A stretch of 64,000 nucleotides of DNA from Dongia_A sp044226685. GTDB taxonomy: Bacteria; Pseudomonadota; Alphaproteobacteria; Dongiales; Dongiaceae. The position numbers and the translations under genes were made by a program. Where the stretch lies: the NCBI GenBank assembly GCA_044226685.1, contig JBGAGP010000008.1, positions 5,174 to 69,173 on the forward strand. Direction: 5' to 3'. Positions 7,296 to 15,876 of the stretch are shown here, in pieces (position 1 is the first letter of the stretch; every line of letters starts with the position of its first letter). The notes below the pieces were generated by a model, which saw nothing but the letters and a program-made list of their open reading frames with translations, was not told the origin of the DNA and did no database searches.

Positions 7296-8908
7296 CCGGC
7301 ATGGCAACCCACGGCGATATCGGCCCGTCCTGGAGCGTCATCAAGCACCAGACCTGCACCGAGCTGTTCGCGAAAGGCTGCCTGGAGGACCCGGAACGCC
7401 CGGCCATCATCGTCGAGACCGGGCTGACCCTGACCCGGCGCGAGCTGCTGGAGCGCACCGAGCATTTCGCCGGCTACCTGAAGCAGCACTTGAAGCCGGG
7501 CGACAACGTGGTGGTCATGCTCGACAACCGGGTCGAGTTCATGATCGCGCTGTTCGGCATCATCGCCTGCCGCGCCACCCTGGTTTCCATCGCGCCGACG
7601 GCGCAGGTGCACGACGCCGGGCACATCGTGCGCGATTCCAGGCCGGTCCTGGCCATCGCCGGCAAGGAGCAGAAGGTCGTGCTCGACCAGGTGCGGGCCG
7701 ACGCGCCGACGCTGAAGGACATCCTGGTGGTCGACGGCGAGGAGCCCGACGGGCTCGGCCGCTACGAGCGCCAGGCCCAGCGGCTGTCGCTGCTCGACAC
7801 CGATTGCCGGCGCGACGACTTCATCACCGTGTTCTACACCTCCGGCACCACCGGCGCGCCGAAGGGCTGCGTGCTCGATCACGGCTGGTGGCTGCGCGTG
7901 CTCGACCTGGACCAGCTGCTGTTCCCGCGCTCCTGGCAGGACCGGCAGCTTTGCTGCCTGCCGTTCTATTACGCCGACCCGGCGATCCAGCTGATGACCT
8001 CGCTCACCACGCGCGGCACCATGATCGCCATGCGGCGCTTCAGCGTCTCGCGCTTCTGGGACGTGGTGCGCAAATACGACGCCACCGACATGCTGTCGAT
8101 CGCCTCGATCCCGGCCCTGCTGCTGAAGGGCGAGCCCGGCCCGCGCGAGCGCGACCACCGCATGCGCGGGGTCGTCCATGCCGGCCTGCCCAAGCAGCTG
8201 CACCGCGAGATGGTCGACCGCTTCGGCTTCTACTGGTACGACAACTACGGCAGCACCGAAGGCGGCATCATGGCCCGCATGCCGGTCGGCATGGCGGAGG
8301 AGCTGGTCGGCTCCGGCTCCATCGGCATCGAGGCGCCGGACGTGAAGATCCGCGTGGTCGATGACCAGGACAACGACGTGCCGGTGGGCGAGATCGGCGA
8401 GGCATTGATCGGCGGCCCGGACCTATTCCGCTGCTATCTCAACCGGCCGGACGTGACCGCCGAGGCGATGCGCGGCGGCTGGTATCATTCCGGCGACCTG
8501 GTCCGGCGCGACGGGCGCGGCCTGCTCTATTTCGTCGGCCGCAAGAAGGACATGATCCGCCGCAGCGGCGAGAACATCGCCGCGGCGGAGGTCGAAGCGG
8601 TGCTGCGCTCCAACCCGCAGATCCTCGAAGTGGCGGTCATCCCGGTACCGGACGAGCTGCGCGGCGAGGAGGTCAAGGCCTATATCCTGCTGAAGGCGGA
8701 TGTGAAGCGCGAGGATCTGCCGCCGGAGGCGATCATCGAGTTCTGCCGGGCGCGCCTCGCCGCCTACAAGACGCCGCGCTACATCGAATACCGCGTCGAG
8801 GATTTCGAGCGCACGCCCTCCATGCGCGTGCAGAAGCAGGCGCTGCTCAAGGAACGCACGGATCTGATCGCTGGTTGCTGGGACCGCGAGACCGGCAAGG
8901 TCCGCTAG
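7292..8908 (+). CDS. Acyl-CoA synthetase (AMP-forming), crotonobetaine/carnitine-CoA ligase-like
   Basis: This 538-residue enzyme would activate a carboxylic acid to its CoA ester through an acyl-AMP. It shows the P-loop motif YTSGTTGAPKG (residues 182-192), YGSTEGG, the hinge region WYHSGDLVRRD and GRKKDMIRRSGENI. The C-terminal lysine motif, normally TxSGK, reads TPSMRVQK, so Arg512 stands where the adenylation lysine is expected and Lys515 follows. This is known in some carnitine-CoA-ligase-like subfamilies and should not be read as a pseudogene sign. It is the entry enzyme of the CoA pathway encoded around it. Confidence 0.85.
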   Translation: MTGMATHGDIGPSWSVIKHQTCTELFAKGCLEDPERPAIIVETGLTLTRRELLERTEHFAGYLKQHLKPGDNVVVMLDNRVEFMIALFGIIACRATLVSIAPTAQVHDAGHIVRDSRPVLAIAGKEQKVVLDQVRADAPTLKDILVVDGEEPDGLGRYERQAQRLSLLDTDCRRDDFITVFYTSGTTGAPKGCVLDHGWWLRVLDLDQLLFPRSWQDRQLCCLPFYYADPAIQLMTSLTTRGTMIAMRRFSVSRFWDVVRKYDATDMLSIASIPALLLKGEPGPRERDHRMRGVVHAGLPKQLHREMVDRFGFYWYDNYGSTEGGIMARMPVGMAEELVGSGSIGIEAPDVKIRVVDDQDNDVPVGEIGEALIGGPDLFRCYLNRPDVTAEAMRGGWYHSGDLVRRDGRGLLYFVGRKKDMIRRSGENIAAAEVEAVLRSNPQILEVAVIPVPDELRGEEVKAYILLKADVKREDLPPEAIIEFCRARLAAYKTPRYIEYRVEDFERTPSMRVQKQALLKERTDLIAGCWDRETGKVR

Positions 8909-8920
8909 GGAGACTCCGCC

Positions 8921-10324
8921 ATGGTCGAAAGCCAACCGACATCCTGCGACTTGATCGTCCGCAACGGCTATCTGCTGACCATGGACGCCAAAAGGCGGAT
9001 ATTCCCGCACGGCTCCATCGCCATCAGCGGCGGCCGCATCGTCGGTATCGGCACCGATCGCGAGATCGCGGCGAAGTTCACCGCCGGCCGGGTGATCGAC
9101 GCCGCCGGCGGTCCGGTCCATCCCGGCTTCATCGACGGCCACACGCACGCCACCCTGCATCTGACCCGAGGCGCCATCAGCGACCGCCCGCACCAGCCCT
9201 CCGATACCGGGCCGGGTCCCTATGTGCGCTGGTTCAACGAGCTGACGGACGAGGATGAATACGTCTCGTCGCTGATGGCCTCGGTCGAAATGGCGCGCAA
9301 CGGCTTCACCGCCTATCTCGAGGTCGGCACCGCCTTCGAGCCGGACACCGTCGCGACGGCCGCCGAGGATGTCGGCATCCGCGTCTCGCTCGGCGACCCG
9401 TTCCTGTGGGACGAGCCGGACGCCGAGGGCATGTCGCACCAGATCCCGCGGGCGCCCGCCGACCGCAAGCGCGCCGAGAAGCTGCTGGGCCAGCAATTGA
9501 AGCGCAACCGCAACGCCGATTCGCTGGTCCGCGGCCATGTCGCGCTCTACGGCATCGGCAGCGCCAGCGACGAACTCTCCCTCGCGGCCAAGAAGCTGGC
9601 CGACGCCAGCAAGGTGGTGGTGACCCAGCACCAGAACTTCACCGCCGAGGATGTCGAGCACGACACCAGGCGCTTCGGCAAGCATCCGCTGCTGCACTAC
9701 GCCGAAATCGGCTTCCTCGGTGCGAACTCCACCTTCACCCACATGAACGTCATCCACGACGACGAGGTGAAGGCGGTGATCGAGTCAGGCCTGTCGATCG
9801 TCTGGCAGCCCGGCAACTACATGTTCTACGCCATCGGCGACCAGATGCGCTCGCGCATGGCCTCGCTCTACCAGTCCGGCGTCAACATGACCTTCGGCGC
9901 CGACGTGGCGAAGATCTGGGTCTATGGCGAACTGGGCTTCCTCGGCTACCTGGTGTCGCGCCAGGTCGGCCAGTACCTGCCCTCGGAATCGATCATCGAG
10001 ATGTTCACCATCGGCGGCGCCCGCGCCATGGGCCTGCAGGACGAAATCGGCTCGCTGGAAGTCGGCAAGCGCGCCGATCTGGTGATCCGCAGCAACGACC
10101 TGCCGGACCAGCAGCCGAACCTCGACGTCGTGCGCCACCTGGCGCTGATCAACCGGACCAAGGGCGTCGACACGGTGCTGGTCAATGGCGAGATCGTGGT
10201 GCGCCACGGCCGCCTCACCCGGCTGGACGAGGGCGCCGTCTATGCCCGTGCCCAGGACTCCGCCCGTCGCATGGCCAAGCGCGTCGGCGTGCCGCTCGGC
10301 TCGGCCTGGCCGGTCGTGGAATAG
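8921..10324 (+). CDS. Amidohydrolase of the ATZ/TRZ (deaminase/hydrolase) family
   Basis: The product is a 467-residue metal-dependent hydrolase. Visible features are the N-terminal urease-like beta strands (LIVRNGYLLTMD), the metal motif GHTHATLH, further histidines in TQHQNF and FTHMNVIHDDE, and the C-terminal IGSLEVGKRADLVI shared by the family. The Asp usually found in a GTDG motif is in FGADVAK. Relatives deaminate or dechlorinate nitrogen heterocycles or hydrolyse amides. In this operon it may remove nitrogen from the imported compound before CoA activation, which is inference. Confidence 0.75.
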   Translation: MVESQPTSCDLIVRNGYLLTMDAKRRIFPHGSIAISGGRIVGIGTDREIAAKFTAGRVIDAAGGPVHPGFIDGHTHATLHLTRGAISDRPHQPSDTGPGPYVRWFNELTDEDEYVSSLMASVEMARNGFTAYLEVGTAFEPDTVATAAEDVGIRVSLGDPFLWDEPDAEGMSHQIPRAPADRKRAEKLLGQQLKRNRNADSLVRGHVALYGIGSASDELSLAAKKLADASKVVVTQHQNFTAEDVEHDTRRFGKHPLLHYAEIGFLGANSTFTHMNVIHDDEVKAVIESGLSIVWQPGNYMFYAIGDQMRSRMASLYQSGVNMTFGADVAKIWVYGELGFLGYLVSRQVGQYLPSESIIEMFTIGGARAMGLQDEIGSLEVGKRADLVIRSNDLPDQQPNLDVVRHLALINRTKGVDTVLVNGEIVVRHGRLTRLDEGAVYARAQDSARRMAKRVGVPLGSAWPVVE

Positions 10325-10333
10325 CGGGCGGCG

Positions 10334-11389
10334 ATGACGTCGATCTCGCTCATTGACGTCTCCAAGCATTACGGCAGCGTCCGGGCCGTGGATGGTGTTT
10401 CGCTGGACGTCAAGCAGGGCGAGTTCGCCACCATCCTCGGCCCCAGCGGCTCCGGAAAGACCACCCTGCTGTCGATGATTGCGGGCATCACCGCGCCCAC
10501 CGGCGGCCAGATCCGGATCGGCAGCCGCGACGTCACCTGGCTGCCGGCGGCGGAGCGCAATGTGGGCCTGGTGTTCCAGAGCTACGCGCTGTTCCCGCAT
10601 ATGTCGGTCTTCGGCAACGTCGCCTTCCCGCTCAGCATCCGGAACGTGCCGCGCGCCGAGATCCAGCGCCGGGTGAACGAGGCGCTTGAGCTGGTGCGGC
10701 TGCAGCCCTATGCGGAGCGCAGGCCGGCGGCCCTGTCGGGCGGCCAGCAGCAGCGTGTCGCCCTGGCGCGTGCCATCGTGTTCAACCCCGACATCCTGCT
10801 GCTGGACGAGCCGCTGGCGGCGCTGGATCGCAAGCTGCGCGAAGAGGTGCGCCACGACATCCGACAACTGCAGCGCAAGCTCGGCATCACCACCGTGCTG
10901 GTGACGCACGACCAGGACGAGGCGCTGTCGCTGTCCGACCGCATCATTGTGGTGAGCGGCGGCAAGGTCGAGCAGATCGACACGCCGGAAATCGCCTATA
11001 ACCAGCCGCGCAGCCGCTTCGTCGCCGACTTCCTCGGCGTCGCCAACTTCCTCGAAGGCGAGATGCAGGCCGGCGGCGGCGAGAGCGGCATCCGCCTGGA
11101 CAGCGGCGAACTGGTGCCCTGCGCCCATGCGCCGTCCCGTGCCAGCCGGAAGATCTGCGGCGTGCTGCGTCCGGAGCAGATCGCGCTCAGCAACGGTCCG
11201 GCGCCGGTCGGGCTGCTGGCCCGGGTGACCGAATCGGTCTTCTTCGGGGATTCCGTGCGCTACGTGGTGGCGCTGGAGAGCGGCCGCACCCTGGTCGCCC
11301 ATGTCAACGAACCGCGCATCAAGCATCGGGAAGGAACCGTCGTTTCCCTGCACTGGGAGCCGGGAAGCGTCTGGGTCCTTCCGGAATAG
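10334..11389 (+). CDS. ABC transporter ATPase, spermidine/putrescine (PotA) type
   Basis: This 351-residue ATPase drives the importer encoded by the next three genes. Walker A (GPSGSGKT) is at residues 36-43, the signature LSGGQ at 134-138 and Walker B (LLLDEP) at 155-160; about 120 C-terminal residues form a TOBE regulatory domain. The Q-loop context FQSYALFPHM is typical of the POPT group (polyamine, opine, phosphonate, iron). It begins 9 bases after the amidohydrolase gene. Confidence 0.85.
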   Translation: MTSISLIDVSKHYGSVRAVDGVSLDVKQGEFATILGPSGSGKTTLLSMIAGITAPTGGQIRIGSRDVTWLPAAERNVGLVFQSYALFPHMSVFGNVAFPLSIRNVPRAEIQRRVNEALELVRLQPYAERRPAALSGGQQQRVALARAIVFNPDILLLDEPLAALDRKLREEVRHDIRQLQRKLGITTVLVTHDQDEALSLSDRIIVVSGGKVEQIDTPEIAYNQPRSRFVADFLGVANFLEGEMQAGGGESGIRLDSGELVPCAHAPSRASRKICGVLRPEQIALSNGPAPVGLLARVTESVFFGDSVRYVVALESGRTLVAHVNEPRIKHREGTVVSLHWEPGSVWVLPE

Positions 11390-11497
11390 GTCGGACAAGA
11401 AACTCGGACGGGGAGGGAGGCAGGTACGAATGCGAATGAAAGGGCGTGCGTAAGAGCTTCAAGCAACAGCAACAACGCAACGTAAAGGGAGACCAAC

Positions 11498-12523
11498 ATG
11501 AGCATGTCATTGACCCTGCGGGGTGTCGCCATGACGGCGATCGCGACCGTCGCATTTTCCGCCAGCGCGATGGCGGAAGCGGCGAAGGAACTGCACGTTC
11601 TGTGGTCCGGCGGCCAATACGGCGACGCGGTGGAAAAGTGCGTCAACGAGCCGTTCACCAAGGCGACCGGCATCAAGGTGATCACCGAAAGCCCGGGTGG
11701 CTTGGCCAAGCTGCAGGCGATGAACGAGGCCGGCAACATCACCTCCACGGTGTTCGATCTGCCGACCGACGAGCTGAAGCGCGGCACGGCGCAGAAGCTG
11801 TTCGCCAAGGTCGACTGGAAGGCGGTCAACCCGGATCCGATGTATGACGAGGCGAAGGACGAATACGCCGTCGGCACGTCCTACTTCTCGACCATCATGG
11901 CCTATCGCTCCGACGCCAAGGCGCCGCAGAGCTGGGCCGACTTCTTCGATACCGTCAACTTCCCCGGCAAGCGCGCCCTGCCGGACTATCCGGGCTACGT
12001 CCTGCCCTTCGCCGCGCTCGCCGACGGCGTTCCGGTCGACAAGCTCTTCCCCCTCGATCTCGACCGGGCCTTCAAGGTCCTCAACAAGATCAAGGGTGAC
12101 GCGATCTGGTGGCAGGCCGGCGCCCAGTCGGCGCAGCTGCTGAAGGACAACGAGGCGCAATACACCATCGCCTGGTCGGGCCGTGTCGTCGGCCAGGACG
12201 GCATCACCACCACCTTCAAGGACGGCATGCTGGACATCTCGTGGTTCGGCGTCGCCGAAGGCGCGCCGGAAGGGGAGAAGGAGGCTGCCTGGCAGTGGCT
12301 GCATTGGCACACGGTGGCGGAGGCGCAGGCCTGCGTCGCCAACTACATCTCCTACACCGGGCCGAGCCCGGCACTGGACGCGCTGCTGCCGAAGGATAAG
12401 CTGACGCAGTACCCGACCTATTCGGAGAACAAGAAAGTGCAATGGCTGGCCAATGCCCAGTGGTGGCTGGACCATGCCGACGAGGTCGAGAAGCGCTGGC
12501 AGGAGTTCAAGCTGCAGCAATAG
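11498..12523 (+). CDS. Periplasmic substrate-binding protein, polyamine/iron type
   Basis: The product (341 residues) starts with a Sec signal peptide that ends at AMAEA. The mature part begins with ELHVLWSGGQYGD, typical of the PotD/AfuA-like binding proteins. It would capture the substrate for the PotA-type ATPase upstream and the two permeases downstream. A GGGAGA ribosome binding site is 8 bases before the ATG. A strong hairpin follows the stop codon. The ligand cannot be read from the sequence; the catabolic neighbours suggest an amine or acylated amine. Confidence 0.8.
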   Translation: MSMSLTLRGVAMTAIATVAFSASAMAEAAKELHVLWSGGQYGDAVEKCVNEPFTKATGIKVITESPGGLAKLQAMNEAGNITSTVFDLPTDELKRGTAQKLFAKVDWKAVNPDPMYDEAKDEYAVGTSYFSTIMAYRSDAKAPQSWADFFDTVNFPGKRALPDYPGYVLPFAALADGVPVDKLFPLDLDRAFKVLNKIKGDAIWWQAGAQSAQLLKDNEAQYTIAWSGRVVGQDGITTTFKDGMLDISWFGVAEGAPEGEKEAAWQWLHWHTVAEAQACVANYISYTGPSPALDALLPKDKLTQYPTYSENKKVQWLANAQWWLDHADEVEKRWQEFKLQQ

Positions 12524-12540
12524 CGGCGGCCTGGAAACGT

Positions 12541-12568
12541 GCCGGGCGGCCGGATCTGGCCGCCCGGC
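12541..12568 (+). promoter_or_regulatory. Intercistronic hairpin between binding protein and permeases
   Basis: An 11-bp perfect stem (GCCGGGCGGCC with GGCCGCCCGGC) with a 6-base loop lies 18 bases after the binding-protein stop. No T-run follows, so it is more likely an mRNA-stabilising or attenuating structure that gives excess binding protein over permeases than a full terminator. Confidence 0.6.
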
Positions 12569-12598
12569 CGCCTCCCCTCAAGTCGCGAAAGAGATGAC

Positions 12599-13471
12599 GT
12601 GACAGGCGAAACGGCAGTGGCGAGCGTGGCACCCAGGATCGGCCGGCCAAGGCGGCAGACCGAGCTCGCCCGTGCCGTGCCGCTGCTGATCTTCTTCCTG
12701 CTGTTCTTCGACATTCCCCTGATGCTGACGCTGGGCTGGAGCTTCCGCGAGCAGCGCGGGGGCGGTGCCACGCTGGCGCATTATGCCGAGGTCTTCACCT
12801 CGCCGCTCTACCTGCCCGTCGTCTGGCGCACCTTCCAGGTGGCTGGCATCGTCACCGTCGTCTGCGCCCTGCTCGGCTATCCGCTGGCGCTGTGGATGTC
12901 GCGGCTGCAGCCGGCGCGGCAGGTCATCGCCGTCGGCTTCGTCGTGGTGCCGTTCTGGATCAGCATCCTGGTGCGCACCTATGCCTGGATCGTCGTGCTC
13001 GGCAATGGCGGCATCGTCAACCGCACGCTGCAGAACCTGGGGCTGACGAGCAAGCCGGTGGCCTTCCTCTACAACGAATTCGGCGTCTCCGTCGGCATGG
13101 TGAACGTGCTGCTGCCCTATCTGGTGCTGCCGCTGTTCGCGGCGATGGTGCGGGTGGACGAGCGCCTGCTGCAGATCGCCGCCACCCTGGGCGCCAGGTC
13201 CTGGACCATTTTCTGGCGGGTCTTCCTGCCGATCACCCTGCCGTCGCTGGCGGCGGCGATGGTGCTGATCTTCATCCTCAGCCTCGGTTTCTACATCACG
13301 CCGGCCATCCTCGGCGGCGGCAAGGTGCCGATGGTCGCCAACATGATGGACTTCCTGATCAACCGCTTCCCGAACTGGGAGCGCGCCGCGACGGTGTCCG
13401 TCTGCCTGCTGACCATGACCCTGGCGTTCTACGCGGTCTACCAATGGGTCCGGGGCAGGGCGCTGACATGA
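12599..13471 (+). CDS. ABC transporter permease, PotB type
   Basis: This 290-residue inner-membrane permease has six predicted membrane segments, starting with LLIFFLLFFDIPLML. The EAA loop reads AATLGARSWTIFWRVFLP, the contact site for the ATPase. The GTG start at 12599 follows GAAAGAG. The frame is open back to 12539 but that would run through the intercistronic hairpin. It overlaps the second permease by 4 bases. Confidence 0.8.
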   Translation: MTGETAVASVAPRIGRPRRQTELARAVPLLIFFLLFFDIPLMLTLGWSFREQRGGGATLAHYAEVFTSPLYLPVVWRTFQVAGIVTVVCALLGYPLALWMSRLQPARQVIAVGFVVVPFWISILVRTYAWIVVLGNGGIVNRTLQNLGLTSKPVAFLYNEFGVSVGMVNVLLPYLVLPLFAAMVRVDERLLQIAATLGARSWTIFWRVFLPITLPSLAAAMVLIFILSLGFYITPAILGGGKVPMVANMMDFLINRFPNWERAATVSVCLLTMTLAFYAVYQWVRGRALT

Positions 13472-14274
13472 CCGCGCAGGCGAGGCCAGGCGCGTGGCTG
13501 CTGACGCTGCTGTCGATCGCGGTGCTGCTGTTCCTGTGCCTGCCGATCGCCATCGTGGTGCCGATGTCGTTCTCCAGCGCCGAATCGCTGCAGTTTCCGC
13601 CACCCGGCCTGTCGCTGCGCTGGTACGAGGCGTTCTTCGGCGACCGCCAGTGGCTGGATGCCGGGCTCAATTCCGTCACCCTGGCCTTGCTGTCGAGCAG
13701 CCTGGCGCTGGTCTTCGGCACGCTTGCCGCCTATGCCCTGGTGCGCGGCAATTTCGTCGGCCGTCGGGTGCTGGAAAGCAATTTCATGGCGCCGATGATC
13801 ATCCCGCCGGTGATCACCGCCGTCGCCATCTACATCTTCTTCGCCAAGACCCGCATCCTGGGCAGCTTCGCCGGGCTGATTATCGCCCACACCATCCTGG
13901 CGGTGCCCTATGTCGTGCTGCTGATGTCGGTGGCAATCCAATCCTTCGACATCCGGATCGAGCAGGTCGCCCTGACGCTCGGCGCCTCGAAGACCCAGAT
14001 GCTGGTCCGCGTGCTGATGCCGAATCTCGTGCCCAGCGCGCTCGCCGCCTGGATCTTCGCCTTCATCATCAGCTTCGACGAGGTGGTGGTGACCCAGTTC
14101 GTCGCCGGGCGCTACTTCACCATCCCCAAGAAGATGTTCAATGAGCTGGTGCTGCAGATCAATCCGACCATCACCGCCATCGCCAGCATCCTGATCGGCC
14201 TCAGCATCGTCACCATCACGGTGATCATGATCCTGATGCGCCGGGCCGGGCTGCTGACCGCGCGGCTGAGGTAG
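13468..14274 (+). CDS. ABC transporter permease, PotC type
   Basis: The second permease (268 residues, six predicted membrane segments) pairs with the preceding one. Its EAA loop is ALTLGASKTQMLVRVLMP. The region FIISFDEVVVTQF is a typical PotC-family membrane segment. ATGA overlap with the upstream gene and a 4-base gap to the MaoC gene downstream place the transporter inside the catabolic operon. Confidence 0.8.
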   Translation: MTAQARPGAWLLTLLSIAVLLFLCLPIAIVVPMSFSSAESLQFPPPGLSLRWYEAFFGDRQWLDAGLNSVTLALLSSSLALVFGTLAAYALVRGNFVGRRVLESNFMAPMIIPPVITAVAIYIFFAKTRILGSFAGLIIAHTILAVPYVVLLMSVAIQSFDIRIEQVALTLGASKTQMLVRVLMPNLVPSALAAWIFAFIISFDEVVVTQFVAGRYFTIPKKMFNELVLQINPTITAIASILIGLSIVTITVIMILMRRAGLLTARLR

Positions 14275-14278
14275 GGCG

Positions 14279-14689
14279 ATGACCGGGCAGCGCTGGGCGT
14301 TCACCGTCGAATGGGGCAAGGTGCGCGAATTCGCCCGCGCCGTGCATGACGATCATGCCGCCGATCCCGCGCTGCTGCCGACGCCGACCTTCCCGGTCTG
14401 CGTCACCGCCGATTTCGTCGAGCGGCTGATCGTCGAGGAGCTGAAGCTCGACCGCCGCCGGGTCGTCCATGGCGAGCAGGAATACGAGTATTTCCGCCCC
14501 TTGAAGGTCGGCGACCGGCTGTCCTGCCGGGCCCGCGTGGTGGAGGAATACACCAAGCAGGGCCAGCGCGGCGGGCAGATGCGGTTCATCGTCTGCGAGA
14601 CGGAAATGCGCGACGCCGCCACCGACGAGCTGGTCCTGCGCGAGCGCTCGACGGCGATCGAGATTACGCCGGCGGAGGGCCAATCGTGA
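14279..14689 (+). CDS. MaoC-like hotdog protein, FAS1-type dehydratase N-domain
   Basis: This 136-residue hotdog protein corresponds to the non-catalytic half of a double-hotdog hydratase: HGEQEYEYFRPLKVGDRL is the conserved core of the FAS1-like dehydratase domain. It overlaps the next gene, a canonical MaoC hydratase half, by 4 bases. The two probably form a heteromeric hydratase, as in the ChsH1/ChsH2 type of steroid pathway, although that assignment is by analogy only. Confidence 0.75.
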   Translation: MTGQRWAFTVEWGKVREFARAVHDDHAADPALLPTPTFPVCVTADFVERLIVEELKLDRRRVVHGEQEYEYFRPLKVGDRLSCRARVVEEYTKQGQRGGQMRFIVCETEMRDAATDELVLRERSTAIEITPAEGQS

Positions 14690-15114
14690 GCGCGCTCAAG
14701 GTCGGCGATGGCGGACCGGACTTCGTCGTCGGCCCGCTGACCCGCACCGACATCGTGCGCTATGCCGGCGCTTCGGGGGATTTCAACCCGATCCATCACG
14801 ACGAGGAATTCGCCAGATCGGCCGGCCTGCCTTCGGTCATGGCGCATGGCATGCTGTCGGCGGGGCTGCTCGGCTCTTTCGTGACGCGCTGGTTCGGCGC
14901 CGGATCGGTGCGCCGGTTCAAGGTGCGCTTTCGCGAGCGGGTCTGGCCGGGCGACGTGCTGCGCGCCGAGGGCCGGGTGACGGCCCTGGTGGCCGGAGCC
15001 GACGGGCCGCGCGCGCAACTCGAGATCAGCCTCAATCGCGCCGACGGCAAGCCGGTCATCACCGGCAGCGCCGAGGTGCTTCTGGGCCAGGAAGGAACGG
15101 GGGACAAAGGATGA
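14686..15114 (+). CDS. MaoC-family (R)-enoyl-CoA hydratase
   Basis: The product (142 residues, GTG start) carries the complete hydratase-2 signature: GDFNPIHHDEEFA with catalytic Asp and His, followed by MAHGMLSAGL. It would hydrate an enoyl-CoA, giving the substrate for the SDR enzymes of the operon. It overlaps both neighbours by 4 bases. Confidence 0.85.
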   Translation: MSALKVGDGGPDFVVGPLTRTDIVRYAGASGDFNPIHHDEEFARSAGLPSVMAHGMLSAGLLGSFVTRWFGAGSVRRFKVRFRERVWPGDVLRAEGRVTALVAGADGPRAQLEISLNRADGKPVITGSAEVLLGQEGTGDKG

Positions 15115-15872
15115 TCGACCTCAAGGGCAAGATCGCGCTGGTGACGGGTGCCGGCGGCGGCATCGGCGCCGCCATCGCGGCAATGATGGTGAGGGCAGGC
15201 GGCTCGGTGGTGGCGCATGACGTGGTCGCCGGCACCCGGCTCAACGACCTCAGGTCCAGCCTCGGTGCCGACCGCTGCCAGGTGGTCACCGGCGATTTGG
15301 CCAAGGGCGACGAGGTGCCGCGCATCTGGCTTGAGGCCGAGGCCTGGAAGGGCCGTATCGACGTGCTGGTCAACAATGCCGGAATCTATGAACCCGCCGA
15401 TGTCGGCGATCCGTTCGACGCATGGGCGGCCGGCTGGCATCGGACGCTGGAGGTCAACCTGGTGGCGCCCGGCCATTTCTGCCGCGAGGCGATCCGGCAT
15501 TTCAAGGCGCGCCAGGGCGGCGGCATCATCATCAACCTGGCCAGCCGTGCCGGATTCCGCGGCGATGACGCGGACTACATGCACTATGCCGCATCGAAAG
15601 GCGGCGTCCTGGCGATGACCCGTACCATCGCGCGCCATTTCGGCCGCGACGGCATCACCGCCTTCGCCGTGGCGCCGGGCTTCGTGCGTACCAACCTGAA
15701 CAAGGACTTCTTCGACAGATTCGGCGTCGAGGGTGCCGCGAAGGACATTCCCCTGGGCGAGGTGGCGGAGCCGGAGGACATCGCCAACACCATCGTCTTC
15801 CTGGCGTCCGGCCTGGCCAAGCACGCCACCGGCACGACCATCGACATCAACGGCGCCAGCTACGTGCGGTGA
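15111..15872 (+). CDS. Short-chain dehydrogenase/reductase
   Basis: A classical SDR of 253 residues with TGAGGGIGAAIA at the N-terminus, NNAGIYE, catalytic Ser in NLASRAG, and YAASK as the Tyr/Lys pair. The C-terminus ATGTTIDINGASYVR is typical of the FabG-like group. It probably oxidises a hydroxyl intermediate of the pathway. It starts inside the stop of the MaoC gene. Confidence 0.85.
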   Translation: MIDLKGKIALVTGAGGGIGAAIAAMMVRAGGSVVAHDVVAGTRLNDLRSSLGADRCQVVTGDLAKGDEVPRIWLEAEAWKGRIDVLVNNAGIYEPADVGDPFDAWAAGWHRTLEVNLVAPGHFCREAIRHFKARQGGGIIINLASRAGFRGDDADYMHYAASKGGVLAMTRTIARHFGRDGITAFAVAPGFVRTNLNKDFFDRFGVEGAAKDIPLGEVAEPEDIANTIVFLASGLAKHATGTTIDINGASYVR

Positions 15873-15876
15873 GGAC

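Noticed and set aside
10334..14274. Assignment of the importer specifically as a spermidine/putrescine system
   Set aside because: The family also transports iron, opines, thiamine and other ligands, and no ligand-specific residues can be judged from sequence alone.
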